The notes under the pieces are model-generated. The model was not told the origin of the DNA. It worked only from the letters and a program-made list of their open reading frames with translations, and ran no database searches. A program made the translations under genes and the position numbers. 64,000 bases of DNA from Halorussus amylolyticus (GTDB taxonomy: Archaea; Halobacteriota; Halobacteria; Halobacteriales; Haladaptataceae). The stretch spans positions 568,332-632,331 of the forward strand of contig NZ_ML974131.1 of assembly GCF_004143485.2 (NCBI RefSeq). Direction: 5' to 3'. Below, piece after piece: positions 1-8,024 of this stretch (positions within the stretch are counted from its first letter, which is position 1; each line of letters opens with the position of its first letter).

Positions 1-21
1 CGAAGAACTATTCGGAGGCCA

Positions 22-747
22 ATGAATCCGACGCGCGTCGACACGATTGTGGACCTCGCGTACGGCCTGTTGATTGCGATTTCGGTGGGCTTGATAGTCG
101 TCACCGACTACGCAATCGGACTCGCGTTCGGGTTCGGCATCCTGCTGTCGTACCTCCTCCACGTCGTGTGGAAGATGGCGCGATTCGACCCCGAGTGGAT
201 GACCACGGTCGTCAAGGAGACGGTCGAGGAAACCGTGGAGGAGACCGTCAACGACACGGTCGAGGAGAAGGTGGGCGAAACTGTCGAGAAGACCGTCGGT
301 GACACCGTCGAGGAGAAAGTGGGCGAGACGGTCGAGAAGACGGTCGGCGAAACCGTGGGCGAGACCGTCGACGAGACGGTCGGCACCGCCGTCGAGGAGA
401 AGGTGAACGAAACCGTCGAGAAGACAGTCGGAGAGACGGTCGAAAAGACGGTCGGCGAAACGGTCGAGAAGACAGTGGGCGAAACCGTCGAAGAGACAGT
501 CGAGGAGACCGTTGGCAAGACGGTGGAAAAGGAAGTCGGCGAAACCGTCGAGCAGAAGGTCAGCGAGACGGTCGAGGAGACCGTCGGGAAGACGGTGGAA
601 AAGGAAGTCGGCGAAACCGTCGAAGAGAAAGTCGGCGAAACGGTCGAGGAGAAGGTCGGCGAAACGGTCGAACAGACGCTGGAGGAGCAACTCGAATCCG
701 CGGAGGACGCTCCCAAGAAAGACGACGCGACGGACGGGAAAGACTGA
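22..747 (+). CDS. Membrane-anchored protein of about 40 four-residue repeats
   Basis: Function unknown. Residues about 10-50 form two hydrophobic helices, so the protein is a membrane anchor. From about residue 63 to 228 the chain is an unbroken series of tetrads of the type T-V-E-E, K-V-G-E or T-V-E-K, with valine at every fourth position and Glu, Lys, Gly or Thr elsewhere. It ends in a short acidic and lysine-rich tail. A strict 4-residue hydrophobic period on an alpha helix drifts about 40 degrees per repeat, which would favour a right-handed rather than a heptad coiled coil (inference). The stop codon overlaps the ATG of the phosphate permease (TGATG), so the two are translationally coupled and may work together. 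No homologue is recognised. Confidence 0.8.
   Translation: MNPTRVDTIVDLAYGLLIAISVGLIVVTDYAIGLAFGFGILLSYLLHVVWKMARFDPEWMTTVVKETVEETVEETVNDTVEEKVGETVEKTVGDTVEEKVGETVEKTVGETVGETVDETVGTAVEEKVNETVEKTVGETVEKTVGETVEKTVGETVEETVEETVGKTVEKEVGETVEQKVSETVEETVGKTVEKEVGETVEEKVGETVEEKVGETVEQTLEEQLESAEDAPKKDDATDGKD
208..700 (+). repeat. 12-bp in-frame tandem repeat (minisatellite-like)
   Basis: About 40 degenerate copies of a 12-bp unit close to GAGACGGTCGAG encode the four-residue repeat of the overlapping gene. The codon periodicity also keeps the opposite strand open for 200 codons, which is a by-product and not a gene. Copy number in such arrays is often variable between strains (inference). Confidence 0.85.
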
Positions 748-1925
748 TGGTGGACGTTCTCCTCATCGTCGGCGTCGTCGTCGCGATGTTCGTCGCGTAC
801 AACATCGGCGGCGCGACGACCGGGCCAGCCTTCGGTCCCGCGGTCGGCGCGGACGCGATTTCGAAGACGGCCGCCGCGGCGCTGATGGGCCTGTTCTTCT
901 TCATTGGTGCCTGGACAATCGGCCGAAACGTCGTGACGAAACTCGGGAGCGAACTCGTCGTCGATACCGGCGTGTTCACGCCCGAGTCGTCCATCGCGGT
1001 GCTGTTTTTCATCGGCATCGCGCTGTTCGTGGGGAACGTCTTCGGCGTGCCCGCCTCGACCTCGATGACGGCCGTCGGGGCTATCGCGGGGTTGGGTCTG
1101 GCGGGCGACGCGCTCGACCTCGCCGTGATGGGCGAAATCGTGACGTGGTGGGTCGTCTCGCCCATCGTGGGCTTTTGGGTGTCGCTAATCATCGGCCGAT
1201 ACTTCTACGCGCGACTCAATCGCATGGTCGCAATCGAGCGGAGCGAGGGGCCGTTGCTCGACATCGACCGCTCGGGACTCGTCCCGATTCCGCGCCTCCA
1301 CCGGACGACCAATCGCCGGGAGGTAGTCGGGACGATTACGGTGGTCGCTATCGGCTGCCTGATGGCGTTTAGCTCCGGCACGTCGAACATCGCGAACGCG
1401 GTCGCGCCGCTCGTCGGCAGCGGCGAACTCGCGATGAACCCCGCGATACTCATCGGCTGTGTCGCGGTCGTGGTCGGCGCGTTCACGATTGCGCGCCGGA
1501 CGCTGGAGACGATGGGGAGCGACATCACCGAACTCCCGCTGACCGCGGCCATCGTCGTCGCCACGGTCAGTTCCACGCTCGTCGTCTTCCTCTCGGCGCT
1601 CGGGATTCCCGCGAGCTTCGTCATCATCGCGACGACCTCGATTATCGGACTCGGCTGGGGTCGAGCGACCCGACCGATGACCCTCCCCGAGGCGGTCACC
1701 GGCGAAGGCGACTCGCCGGTCTCGGTCAACGCGCTGGCCTCCGACGAAGAGGGCGAGGAACTCCCGCCCATCGGCGAGGAGGACCCCGAGGACGTTCCCC
1801 ACGCGGGGGCGCTGTTCGACCCCGCGACGACCGCCCGCGTCGTTCTGATGCAGAACGTCGTCCCGGCGATAGCCACGCTCGGCGCGTACCTCACCTTCCG
1901 GTTCGTTCCGATATTCGGGTTCTGA
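747..1925 (+). CDS. Inorganic phosphate transporter, PiT family
   Basis: Predicted cation-coupled low-affinity phosphate permease of the cytoplasmic membrane. The 392-residue chain has about ten hydrophobic segments and the duplicated PiT signature: an N-terminal copy around NIGGATTGPAFGPAVGA (residues about 20-36) and an internal copy around SSGTSNIANAVAPLVG (about 208-223). A hydrophilic acidic loop (about 325-365) precedes the last membrane helix. In many archaea PiT genes are paired with a PhoU-like (DUF47) regulator; here no such gene is adjacent and the upstream coupled gene is the tetrad-repeat membrane protein instead. The ATG overlaps that gene's stop. Confident about family; the transported ion is inferred from family. 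Confidence 0.9.
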   Translation: MVDVLLIVGVVVAMFVAYNIGGATTGPAFGPAVGADAISKTAAAALMGLFFFIGAWTIGRNVVTKLGSELVVDTGVFTPESSIAVLFFIGIALFVGNVFGVPASTSMTAVGAIAGLGLAGDALDLAVMGEIVTWWVVSPIVGFWVSLIIGRYFYARLNRMVAIERSEGPLLDIDRSGLVPIPRLHRTTNRREVVGTITVVAIGCLMAFSSGTSNIANAVAPLVGSGELAMNPAILIGCVAVVVGAFTIARRTLETMGSDITELPLTAAIVVATVSSTLVVFLSALGIPASFVIIATTSIIGLGWGRATRPMTLPEAVTGEGDSPVSVNALASDEEGEELPPIGEEDPEDVPHAGALFDPATTARVVLMQNVVPAIATLGAYLTFRFVPIFGF

Positions 1926-2031
1926 GCCGAAGTCGGTCACAATTTGCCGAGCGCGCCGCTCGACGAATCGGGGCGGCCGCGTTCGAGAGGCACACCGGAG
2001 AATCGCAGAAGAGTGAGCGAGAACCGCGAGA

Positions 2032-2997
2032 TTAGCTGTGGATACCCATCGCCTCGATCTGCTCCTGATACCGATTTCGGATGGTGACTTCGGTGACCTG
2101 CGCGACATCGGCGACCTCGCGCTGGGTCTTCTTCTCGTTACAGAGTAGCGATGCAGCGTAAATCGCGGCCGCGGCGTACCCCGTCGGCGATTTGCCGGAC
2201 AAGAGGCCTTCCTCGGCCGTGGTTTCGATGATGTCGTTGGCTTTCGTCTGGACCTCTTCGCTGAGTTCGAGTTCGGAACAGAATCGGGGGACGTACTTCT
2301 TCGGGTCGACCGGCTTCATCTCCAGTCCGAGTTCCTGAGAGATGTAGCGGTACGTTCGCCCGATTTCCTTGCGTTCGACGCGCGATACCTCCGAGATTTC
2401 TTCGAGGCTTCGCGGAATGCCCTCCTTGCGACACGCGGCGTAGAGCGCGCTGGTGGCGACGCCCTCGATTGAACGCCCCCGAATCAGGTCCTCTTTGAGC
2501 GCGCGTCGGTAGATGACCGACGCGACCTCGCGGACCGACCGCGGGACGCCGAGCGCGCTCGCCATCCGGTCGATTTCGGACAGCGCGAACTGGAGATTCC
2601 GCTCGCCCGCGTCCTTCGTCCGGATGCGCTCTTGCCACTTTCGCAGGCGGTGCATCTGACTCCGCTTCTTCGAAGAAATAGACCGGCCGTAGGCGTCCTT
2701 GTCCTTCCAGTCGATAGTCGTGGTCAACCCCTTGTCATGCATGGTCTGGGTCGTCGGCGCTCCCACGCGCGACTTCTGTTGGCGCTCCTGATGGTTGAAC
2801 GCGCGCCACTCCGGACCCGGGTCTATCTGTTCTTCTTCGACGACCAGACCACAGTCGTCGCACACGAGTTCCGCCCTGTCGGAACTCTTGACGAGGTTAT
2901 CGGAGTTGCACTCCGGGCACTCCCGTACGCCCTCTTTGGCCTCGTCCCCTTGCTCCGCCTCGGCTTGGCGCTCCCGCTGGCGAGTGGACCGTGTCAT
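2032..2997 (-). CDS. tfb: Transcription initiation factor IIB (TFB)
   Basis: Basal transcription factor that recognises the BRE next to the TATA box, contacts TBP and recruits RNA polymerase. The 321-residue protein has an N-terminal zinc ribbon (CPEC...CDDC, about residues 24-44), a B-reader/linker with GPEWRAFN, and two cyclin-fold repeats (about 120-210 and 215-305). The C-terminal repeat ends with [11 protein letters not shown], the recognition helix region. The ATG at 2997 is preferred because a TATA-like CTTTATG lies about 33 bp upstream at 3027-3033 on this strand; longer frames would start upstream of the promoter. Haloarchaea carry several TFB paralogues and which one this is cannot be told. 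Divergent from rnhA. Confidence 0.95.
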   Translation of the reverse strand: MTRSTRQRERQAEAEQGDEAKEGVRECPECNSDNLVKSSDRAELVCDDCGLVVEEEQIDPGPEWRAFNHQERQQKSRVGAPTTQTMHDKGLTTTIDWKDKDAYGRSISSKKRSQMHRLRKWQERIRTKDAGERNLQFALSEIDRMASALGVPRSVREVASVIYRRALKEDLIRGRSIEGVATSALYAACRKEGIPRSLEEISEVSRVERKEIGRTYRYISQELGLEMKPVDPKKYVPRFCSELELSEEVQTKANDIIETTAEEGLLSGKSPTGYAAAAIYAASLLCNEKKTQREVADVAQVTEVTIRNRYQEQIEAMGIHS

Positions 2998-3172
2998 CGC
3001 ACTTTTATAGTAGTACTGCCAACGAACATAAAGCTTTGGCCGGCATTGTATTGTTCTAAATCCAACAGAAGCCGCCGCGAACCGCCTCGGCACGGGAGAC
3101 GGGCGTTCCCGCCGAATCGCCCGACGAGACCCCATCGGAAAGCGTTTATGCGGGTGACGCGGACGTGACCCC

Positions 3173-3766
3173 ATGCCCGTTATCGAGTGCGACGTGGACG
3201 CCGCACGCGAGACACTGCTCGACGCCGGGGCCGATATCTCTGCTGGCGGCTCGGACTACGAGCGGTGGCGCGCGGAGTACGGCGGCGCGGTCGCGGTCGC
3301 CTACGACGGAAAAGTCGTCGTGCAGGGGTCGAACCCCCCGGACATCGAAGCGCTCCTGCGCGAGGAGGGCGGCCACGCCTACGTCTACTTCGACGGCGCG
3401 AGTCGCGGGAACCCCGGTCCGGCGGCGGTCGGGTGGGTCATCGTCACCAGCGACGGCATCGCTGGCGAGGGGAGCGACCGCATCGGCCGTGCGACCAACA
3501 ATCAGGCCGAGTACGACGCGCTGATTCGCGCGCTCCGGGCGGCGCGCGACTACGGCTTCGACAGTATCGAAGTGAAAGGCGATTCACAGCTCATCGTCAA
3601 GCAGGTCACGGGCGCGTGGAACACCAACGACCCCGAACTCCGCGAGCGCAGAGTGACCGTCCGAGAACTCCTGACCGAGTTCGACGACTGGGAGCTACGC
3701 CACGTTCCGCGGGAGATAAACGACCGGGCCGACGAACTCGCGAACGAGGCGCTCGACCATGCCTGA
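3173..3766 (+). CDS. rnhA: Ribonuclease HI
   Basis: Hydrolyses the RNA strand of RNA-DNA hybrids (R-loops, primer remnants). The RNase H fold occupies residues about 68-195 with the catalytic acidic residues in place: Asp74 in [12 protein letters not shown], Glu113 in [10 protein letters not shown], Asp137 in KGDSQLI and Asp184 in INDRADELA. An N-terminal domain of about 60 residues precedes it, as in other haloarchaeal type-1 enzymes. A GTTTATG box at 3143-3149 is 26-28 bp before the ATG, so the mRNA is probably leaderless. The last 8 bp overlap the next gene, giving a two-gene operon. Confidence 0.95.
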   Translation: MPVIECDVDAARETLLDAGADISAGGSDYERWRAEYGGAVAVAYDGKVVVQGSNPPDIEALLREEGGHAYVYFDGASRGNPGPAAVGWVIVTSDGIAGEGSDRIGRATNNQAEYDALIRALRAARDYGFDSIEVKGDSQLIVKQVTGAWNTNDPELRERRVTVRELLTEFDDWELRHVPREINDRADELANEALDHA

Positions 3767-4304
3767 CGACGACCTTCCCGAGGACATCGTAGAGCGCGCC
3801 GAACGACTCACTCGCCTCGCGCGCGAGGCGGTGGACGACGCGGAGGCCGACGCCTACCGCGCCGAGCGCGACGCCCTGCTCGGCGAACACGACTACACCG
3901 CGCGCGTCCGCGAGGACGACGCGAGCGAGACGCTGGTACTCCACCCCGCGGAGTGGACCGCGGACGGGCGGATACAGGTCGAGCGAATCGACGACACGTC
4001 CCGCGCGGTCGAAGTGTCGCTGTCCGGACCGGGCGACCCCGACGACTGGGACGCGGTGGACGCACACAACCGCGAGGTTGCGTCGAGGGTCCGCGAAGCC
4101 CACGGCGACGTCCACGGCGACAACGCGGCCGCGTTCGCGGACTTCATGGGAAATCACTACGCTCGGCGGGTCGAGTCGGCGACCGACGCGGACGTAACCG
4201 AATTTCTGACGGAGTACTTCCCGCGGAACGCGTGGCCGACGAAAAAACAGCGGTCGGTCGTAGGGGAGTCGGTCGAACTCGTGTTCGAAGTCGCCGACGA
4301 GTAG
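3759..4304 (+). CDS. Conserved haloarchaeal protein downstream of rnhA (DUF7108-like)
   Basis: Unknown function. 181 residues, strongly acidic, no membrane segment and no recognised catalytic motif. The N-terminal half is helical and charged; the C-terminal half (FMGNHYARR..., FLTEYFPRNAWPTKKQ...) is the most conserved-looking part. It starts inside the end of rnhA (8-bp overlap), so it is translated from the same mRNA and probably has a related role. From memory this is the haloarchaeal 'rnhA operon protein' family, DUF7108; the label needs confirmation. Confidence 0.75.
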   Translation: MPDDDLPEDIVERAERLTRLAREAVDDAEADAYRAERDALLGEHDYTARVREDDASETLVLHPAEWTADGRIQVERIDDTSRAVEVSLSGPGDPDDWDAVDAHNREVASRVREAHGDVHGDNAAAFADFMGNHYARRVESATDADVTEFLTEYFPRNAWPTKKQRSVVGESVELVFEVADE

Positions 4305-4661
4305 TTACTCGTTGTCGGCGACGAGGTCCCGAATCTGCTCGGCGCGGTCGTCGTCGGTGACGAACTTCGAGAGCGTCCACTGGAGGGCATCGACCACGAC
4401 GGCCAGCCCTTCCTCGGTGAGTTCGTACTGATTCGTCCGCTTGTCGAGTTCGCTCTTCTCGACGTACCCCTTCTCGACCAGCGTATCAAGGTTCGGGTAC
4501 AGGCGGCCGTGGTTGACTTCCTCGTCGTAGAACGATTCGAGTTCTCGCTTGATGGCGAGACCGTACATCGCCTCCTTCGAGAGGATGGTCAGGATGTTGT
4601 GCTGGAACGCAGTGAGGTTGCGTGCGGTACTCGTCTCTGTGAGTGTCTGTGCCTCTGACAT
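4305..4661 (-). CDS. PadR-family winged-helix transcriptional regulator
   Basis: Small DNA-binding repressor-type protein of 118 residues. The PadR fold is clear: an HTH around LTAFQHNILTILSKEAMYGL, the PadR hallmark NHGRLYPNLDTLVEKGYVE with the beta-wing NQYELTEEG, and a short C-terminal helix for dimerisation. Start choice: an in-frame ATG exists at 4691, but a TATA-like TTAAATA occupies 4694-4700 on this strand, so transcription should begin near 4670 and only the ATG at 4661 would be on the mRNA. The gene is convergent with the rnhA operon and abuts it without a gap. Ligand and targets unknown. Confidence 0.88.
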   Translation of the reverse strand: MSEAQTLTETSTARNLTAFQHNILTILSKEAMYGLAIKRELESFYDEEVNHGRLYPNLDTLVEKGYVEKSELDKRTNQYELTEEGLAVVVDALQWTLSKFVTDDDRAEQIRDLVADNE

Positions 4662-4884
4662 AGACTCTGACACCCGCGGATTTGTCACCATGGTATTTAA
4701 TCTTTCCCAACTCGGTCGGAGTTTCCGGAGTTTATCGTTGATTTGTACCGCGACCCGTCGCGTGTTTTAAATAGGTCTCCAAAAATTACGGCTACCTATC
4801 TGTCGATTTTATGGTTTTGGTCGCCGGGCTTTCGGGCGGATGCCGAAAGGACTTTCCCGACTTCGGACCGAATTCAGAGCGCAC

Positions 4885-5418
4885 ATGACGAACCTCTGGG
4901 AAGACTTGGAGACCGGACCGAACCCACCCGAGGAGATTTACGCGGTCGTGGAGTGTCTCAAGGGCGAGCGGAACAAGTACGAGTACGACAAGGACATTCC
5001 GGGCGTGATGCTCGACAGAGTCCTCCACAGCAACGTCCACTACCCGAGCGACTACGGCTTCCTTCCCCAGTCGTACTACGACGACGAGGACCCCTTCGAC
5101 GTGCTCGTCCTCGTCGAGGACCAGACGTTCCCCGGGTGCGTCATCGAGGCCCGTCCGGTCGCGCTGATGAAGATGGACGACGACGGCGAGCAGGACGACA
5201 AGGTCATCGCGGTCCCCATCGAGGACCCCCGGTACGACCACATCGAGGACCTCGAAGACATCCCCCAGCAGACCCGCGACGAGATAGACGAGTTCTTCTC
5301 GACCTACAAGAACTTGGAGGAGGGCAAAGAAGTCGAGACGCTAGGCTGGGAGGACAAGCAGGCCGCGAAGGACGCCATCGAACACGCGATGGACCTCTAC
5401 GAAGAGCAGTTCGCGTAG
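4885..5418 (+). CDS. ppa: Inorganic pyrophosphatase (class A/family I)
   Basis: Cytoplasmic Mg-dependent enzyme that hydrolyses pyrophosphate and so drives biosynthetic reactions. The 177-residue protein has the family signature around KYEYDKDIPGVMLDRVL, YPSDYGFLPQS, DEDPFDVLVLV and the metal-binding acidic cluster DGEQDDKVIAV. The ATG at 4885 (MTNLWEDL) matches the N terminus I remember for haloarchaeal Ppa. An in-frame ATG at 4840 lies 30 bp after a TATA-like ATTTTATG (4806-4813) and could instead be a leaderless start adding 15 basic residues; proteomic data would decide. A second AT-rich box (TTTTAAATAG) sits at 4764-4773. Confidence 0.93.
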   Translation: MTNLWEDLETGPNPPEEIYAVVECLKGERNKYEYDKDIPGVMLDRVLHSNVHYPSDYGFLPQSYYDDEDPFDVLVLVEDQTFPGCVIEARPVALMKMDDDGEQDDKVIAVPIEDPRYDHIEDLEDIPQQTRDEIDEFFSTYKNLEEGKEVETLGWEDKQAAKDAIEHAMDLYEEQFA

Positions 5419-5435
5419 TTTCGTCGCCCTCGAAA

Positions 5436-5460
5436 ACCCGTTTCTTGGCGGGTCGTTTTT
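5436..5460 (+). terminator. Hairpin plus T-tract after ppa
   Basis: Arms ACCCG (5436-5440) and CGGGT (5449-5453) are followed by CGTTTTT (5454-5460). This resembles an intrinsic-type terminator just behind the pyrophosphatase stop codon. In archaea the T-tract is the important part, and FttA-assisted termination is also possible. Confidence 0.55.
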
Positions 5461-5684
5461 CGTCTCGGCAGACCGCATCGGTAGTGTTTCTATTGGAGCG
5501 TTGTGACAGTAAGATAGCACTTGAAGACATGATTTAGCTGTTTCAGGTTCGACGTGGTTGAAGGGGTTCGAAAACGACGAGGTTCGAGGTTTCGACTCTG
5601 AAAAATCCGTTCGAGGACGTTGGTTTCTAGCATGGATTCTTTCGAAGGGTCGGATTCAAGAGTACGTCCTGCGTACTCGGCGCT

Positions 5685-6185
5685 GTGCCGGTGGAGTTAC
5701 CTCGAATCACCGACCTCTCATCTCTCGACGCGGAGAACTTCAAATCCCAGAACCACAAATTCCTCAACGGAGACACGGAGTATGAACGTCTGGGCCACGA
5801 ATCGACGCAAGAACTCCATCATCAAATCTCGGTGGTACGGAATCACGATCTCCGGCGTGTTCTCTCCCAATTCCCAACTACTGCTTCACTATGCGATCAG
5901 TGTGCTGGGTGGATGCACGCGGTCGTTGGGAAGCATTTCTTCCCTGATGCAAACCATCGAACGGCGATGGTTCTCCTGCGGAAATTGCTTCGAGACAACG
6001 GCATCGTACTTGGCGATTGGCCAATAACTCGGACTCGACAAGCGTCTATCCGCTCTCATGAGGTGCGCCGGAAGGTTCCTGAGATTCGGTTAGATACACT
6101 CTATAGAACAGACCGACTCTTCCTCGTCTGGCGACTCTACTTCGCAGGTGTACTGCAGTACTCAACTCCAACGCCAGACCGCTAA
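5685..6185 (+). CDS. Doc/Fic-like protein, possibly degraded
   Basis: The 166-residue frame contains HFFPDANHRTAMVLLRKLL, a good match to the Doc toxin version of the Fic motif (HxFxDANKRTA). Doc proteins modify a translation factor and act as the toxin of Phd-Doc pairs. The first part (about residues 1-40) has no recognised features, and the only start in frame is a GTG at 5685; the frame is open back to a TAG at 5628, while a different frame has an ATG at 5632, so an N-terminal frameshift is possible. GC content is visibly lower than in the flanking genes, suggesting transfer. No Phd-like antitoxin lies upstream. Whether it is active is unknown. Confidence 0.5.
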   Translation: MPVELPRITDLSSLDAENFKSQNHKFLNGDTEYERLGHESTQELHHQISVVRNHDLRRVLSQFPTTASLCDQCAGWMHAVVGKHFFPDANHRTAMVLLRKLLRDNGIVLGDWPITRTRQASIRSHEVRRKVPEIRLDTLYRTDRLFLVWRLYFAGVLQYSTPTPDR

Positions 6186-6191
6186 AAACCG

Positions 6192-6299
6192 CTACTCGTC
6201 GTCGTCCGAGTCGGCGTTCGCTGCCAACGCCTCATACAGGCCGGGGTTGTCACGAACGTCCCGGTCCATGTCGTCCTCAGCATCCCTGTTCAGTCCCAT
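6192..6299 (-). CDS. 35-residue acidic small ORF
   Basis: A short reading frame convergent with the Doc-like gene, 6 bp apart. It starts with MGLNRDAEDDMDRD, contains RDNPGLYEALA and ends with an acidic Ser-Asp tail. A TATA-like GATATAAG is present at about 6340-6348 on this strand, roughly 45 bp before the ATG. It could be a real micro-protein, a C-terminal remnant of an antitoxin, or chance. Nothing in it identifies a function. Confidence 0.3.
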   Translation of the reverse strand: MGLNRDAEDDMDRDVRDNPGLYEALAANADSDDDE

Positions 6300-6430
6300 A
6301 GTTCAGAGTATGCCTCCTGGCATAATAACGATACCGACTTATATCCCCTCCGTATTCAAAATCTGCCTCCCCCGATAGCTCTCCAAATCACCCCGAAACT
6401 ATTTGATGCTGGGCCAGACACCCCGAATCG

Positions 6431-7549
6431 ATGGCGCTCGGGTCCCCGTTCGACAGTGTCGAGATGGTAGTGATGGCAGCCACGCTGTTGCTGCTCTCGG
6501 GGGGGTTCGTGTTGTACGCCGCACAGTCGGTCAACGGATGGCGGCGCGACCCCGACCCGGACCTCGTGGACGCGCTCAAGAACACGGTCGCGGGCCAGAA
6601 CCGTGTCGCGCTCGTCGTCCCCGAGGGACCGAGCATCGACGCGCTCGCCGCCGCAGTCGGCCTGCAGGCGCTCTGCAAGGAGTGGGGCGTCACCGCGCGC
6701 CTGTTCGCCGAGGGCGCGGTCACGGGCGAGGACAGCAAGACGTTCTCCAACATCTTCGACCTCGAACTCACGGTCATCACCGACGACCCCAAGGAACTCA
6801 CCGATTGCGACGCCGCAATCGCTGTCGGCGGCGGCGGCGGCGTGCCGCGACTCTCGAACAACCCCCCGGTCGTCGCGGTGATACGCCACCGACCTACCGC
6901 CGAGGAGAACATCCTCACCGTCACGCCGACCGACGACGGCGCGACTTCGACCACGGTGGCCCGGCTCCTCCAGCAGGAGCGAGTCGTGCCCGACCAGCGA
7001 ATCGCGACCGCGCTCCTCCACGGCGTCCGGGCCGGAACCCGAGAGTTCCGCCGGGCGAACGGCCAGCACGACTACGAGGCGGCGGGCTTCCTTCACGCCT
7101 ACGCCGACCTCGGCCGCATCGAGGACCTCCGCTCGCCGGGCATGAGCGGCGACACCTTCGACGTTATCAGCGACGCAATCGCGAACCGCGAGCGCCGCGC
7201 GAGCCTCGCGGTCACGAACGTCGGGTCGGTCCCGGCGGTGTCGGCACTGGAGGAGGCCGCCGACACCATGCTCCGACTGGAGGGCGTCTCGACCGCCGCG
7301 GTGTTCGGCATCCACGAGGAGACCATCGTGGTGTCGTGTCGCGCCGAGGACGTGCGGACCAACGCGTTCGACATCCTCGACACCGCGTTCGAGACGAGCG
7401 AGACGACCGGCGGCAACACCGACGCCGCGACCGCGCGGGTGCCGCTCGGTCTGTTCGGGCAGGTCGATAACAAGCACGCCGAGACGCTCGACATGCTCAT
7501 CGACGCGAGTACTCGGAAGGCGCTGTTCGAGTCGTTTGAGAGTTCGTAA
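6431..7549 (+). CDS. DHH-phosphoesterase-like protein lacking the catalytic motifs
   Basis: Membrane-anchored paralogue of the DHH-DHHA1 phosphoesterase encoded at 22076-23266. The 372 residues start with one membrane helix (about 8-31), followed by a DHH-like domain and a DHHA1-like domain. Every metal-binding motif is changed: the paralogue's HPNPDPDA corresponds to VPEGPSIDA (about 63-71) here, its VDHHP to IRHRP (151-155), and GGHARMGGG is absent from the C terminus. It is therefore probably not a phosphodiesterase and may bind a nucleotide or a partner (inference). A Gly-rich GGGGG stretch lies at 133-137. Upstream is the low-GC island and downstream an intergenic repeat element. Confidence 0.8.
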   Translation: MALGSPFDSVEMVVMAATLLLLSGGFVLYAAQSVNGWRRDPDPDLVDALKNTVAGQNRVALVVPEGPSIDALAAAVGLQALCKEWGVTARLFAEGAVTGEDSKTFSNIFDLELTVITDDPKELTDCDAAIAVGGGGGVPRLSNNPPVVAVIRHRPTAEENILTVTPTDDGATSTTVARLLQQERVVPDQRIATALLHGVRAGTREFRRANGQHDYEAAGFLHAYADLGRIEDLRSPGMSGDTFDVISDAIANRERRASLAVTNVGSVPAVSALEEAADTMLRLEGVSTAAVFGIHEETIVVSCRAEDVRTNAFDILDTAFETSETTGGNTDAATARVPLGLFGQVDNKHAETLDMLIDASTRKALFESFESS

Positions 7550-7604
7550 TAGAATACTCTCGGGACCGGTCCGCTCGGTTCGTCGTTTCGAGAGCGGGCG
7601 TTCG

Positions 7605-7690
7605 CAGTGTGAACGCTAATTGCTCTGGAAAGGATGGCGGCAGTGCGATGCTAATTCCTCTGAAGTAGAACGACCGCAACGCGAACGCTA
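7605..7690 (+). repeat. Degenerate 36-bp tandem repeat (about 2.4 copies) at the edge of element A
   Basis: Units 7605-7640 and 7641-7676 begin CAGTGYGA and share GCTAATT and CTCTG; a third partial unit (7677-7690, ending GCGAACGCTA) runs into the left terminus of the adjacent hairpin element. The copies are diverged. Confidence 0.5.
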
Positions 7691-7950
7691 GCGACTCCCG
7701 GTACATATGAGACCGCACAGCACCGCATCCGCCACCGCTGACGCACCGCGCCCCCGTGCCTCCCCGCGTCTGCGTGAGCGAAGCGAACGCAGGCTCGTCG
7801 GAGCGTGCTCCGACGGCGTGCACGCTCTCGCTCGCGATGTGCGAGCGAGAGCGCGCGGCGCGTCCCGTGGTCTGACTAGCCTCCGAAACAGCCAGTTCGT
7901 CCCGTCCGACCCTCGCGCGGTCGGACGCTCGTGCGCCTCCGGCGCGAATC
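7684..7950 (+). repeat. Hairpin-rich intergenic element, copy A (right end missing)
   Basis: The left terminus CGCTAGCGACTCCCGGTA followed by YATGAGACCGCAC is shared with the elements at 33.1, 28.7 and 57.6 kb. Inside are perfect inverted repeats: 13 bp at 7823-7835/7841-7853 and 9 bp at 7903-7911/7919-7927, plus a GTCTGCGTGAGCG.../...CGAACGCAGGC hairpin near 7769-7795 that also occurs in copy D. The matching right terminus was not found, so the copy is truncated or rearranged. This accounts for most of the 475-bp gap between 7549 and 8025. Confidence 0.7.
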
Positions 7951-8024
7951 CTTCATCATCGTTCGTGCCGAAGGCGCTCCTTACGAAAAGAAATTTCATG
8001 TAGGGGGTCGTCTTACGAAGCCAC

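Noticed and set aside
108..716. 200-codon open frame opposite the tetrad-repeat gene
   Set aside because: It is a mirror of the 12-bp repeat on the other strand; the Ser/Thr/Val composition is a periodicity artefact.
5500..5660. Possible insertion-sequence end near TTGTGACAGTAAGATAGCAC
   Set aside because: No inverted partner, target duplication or transposase fragment could be recognised.
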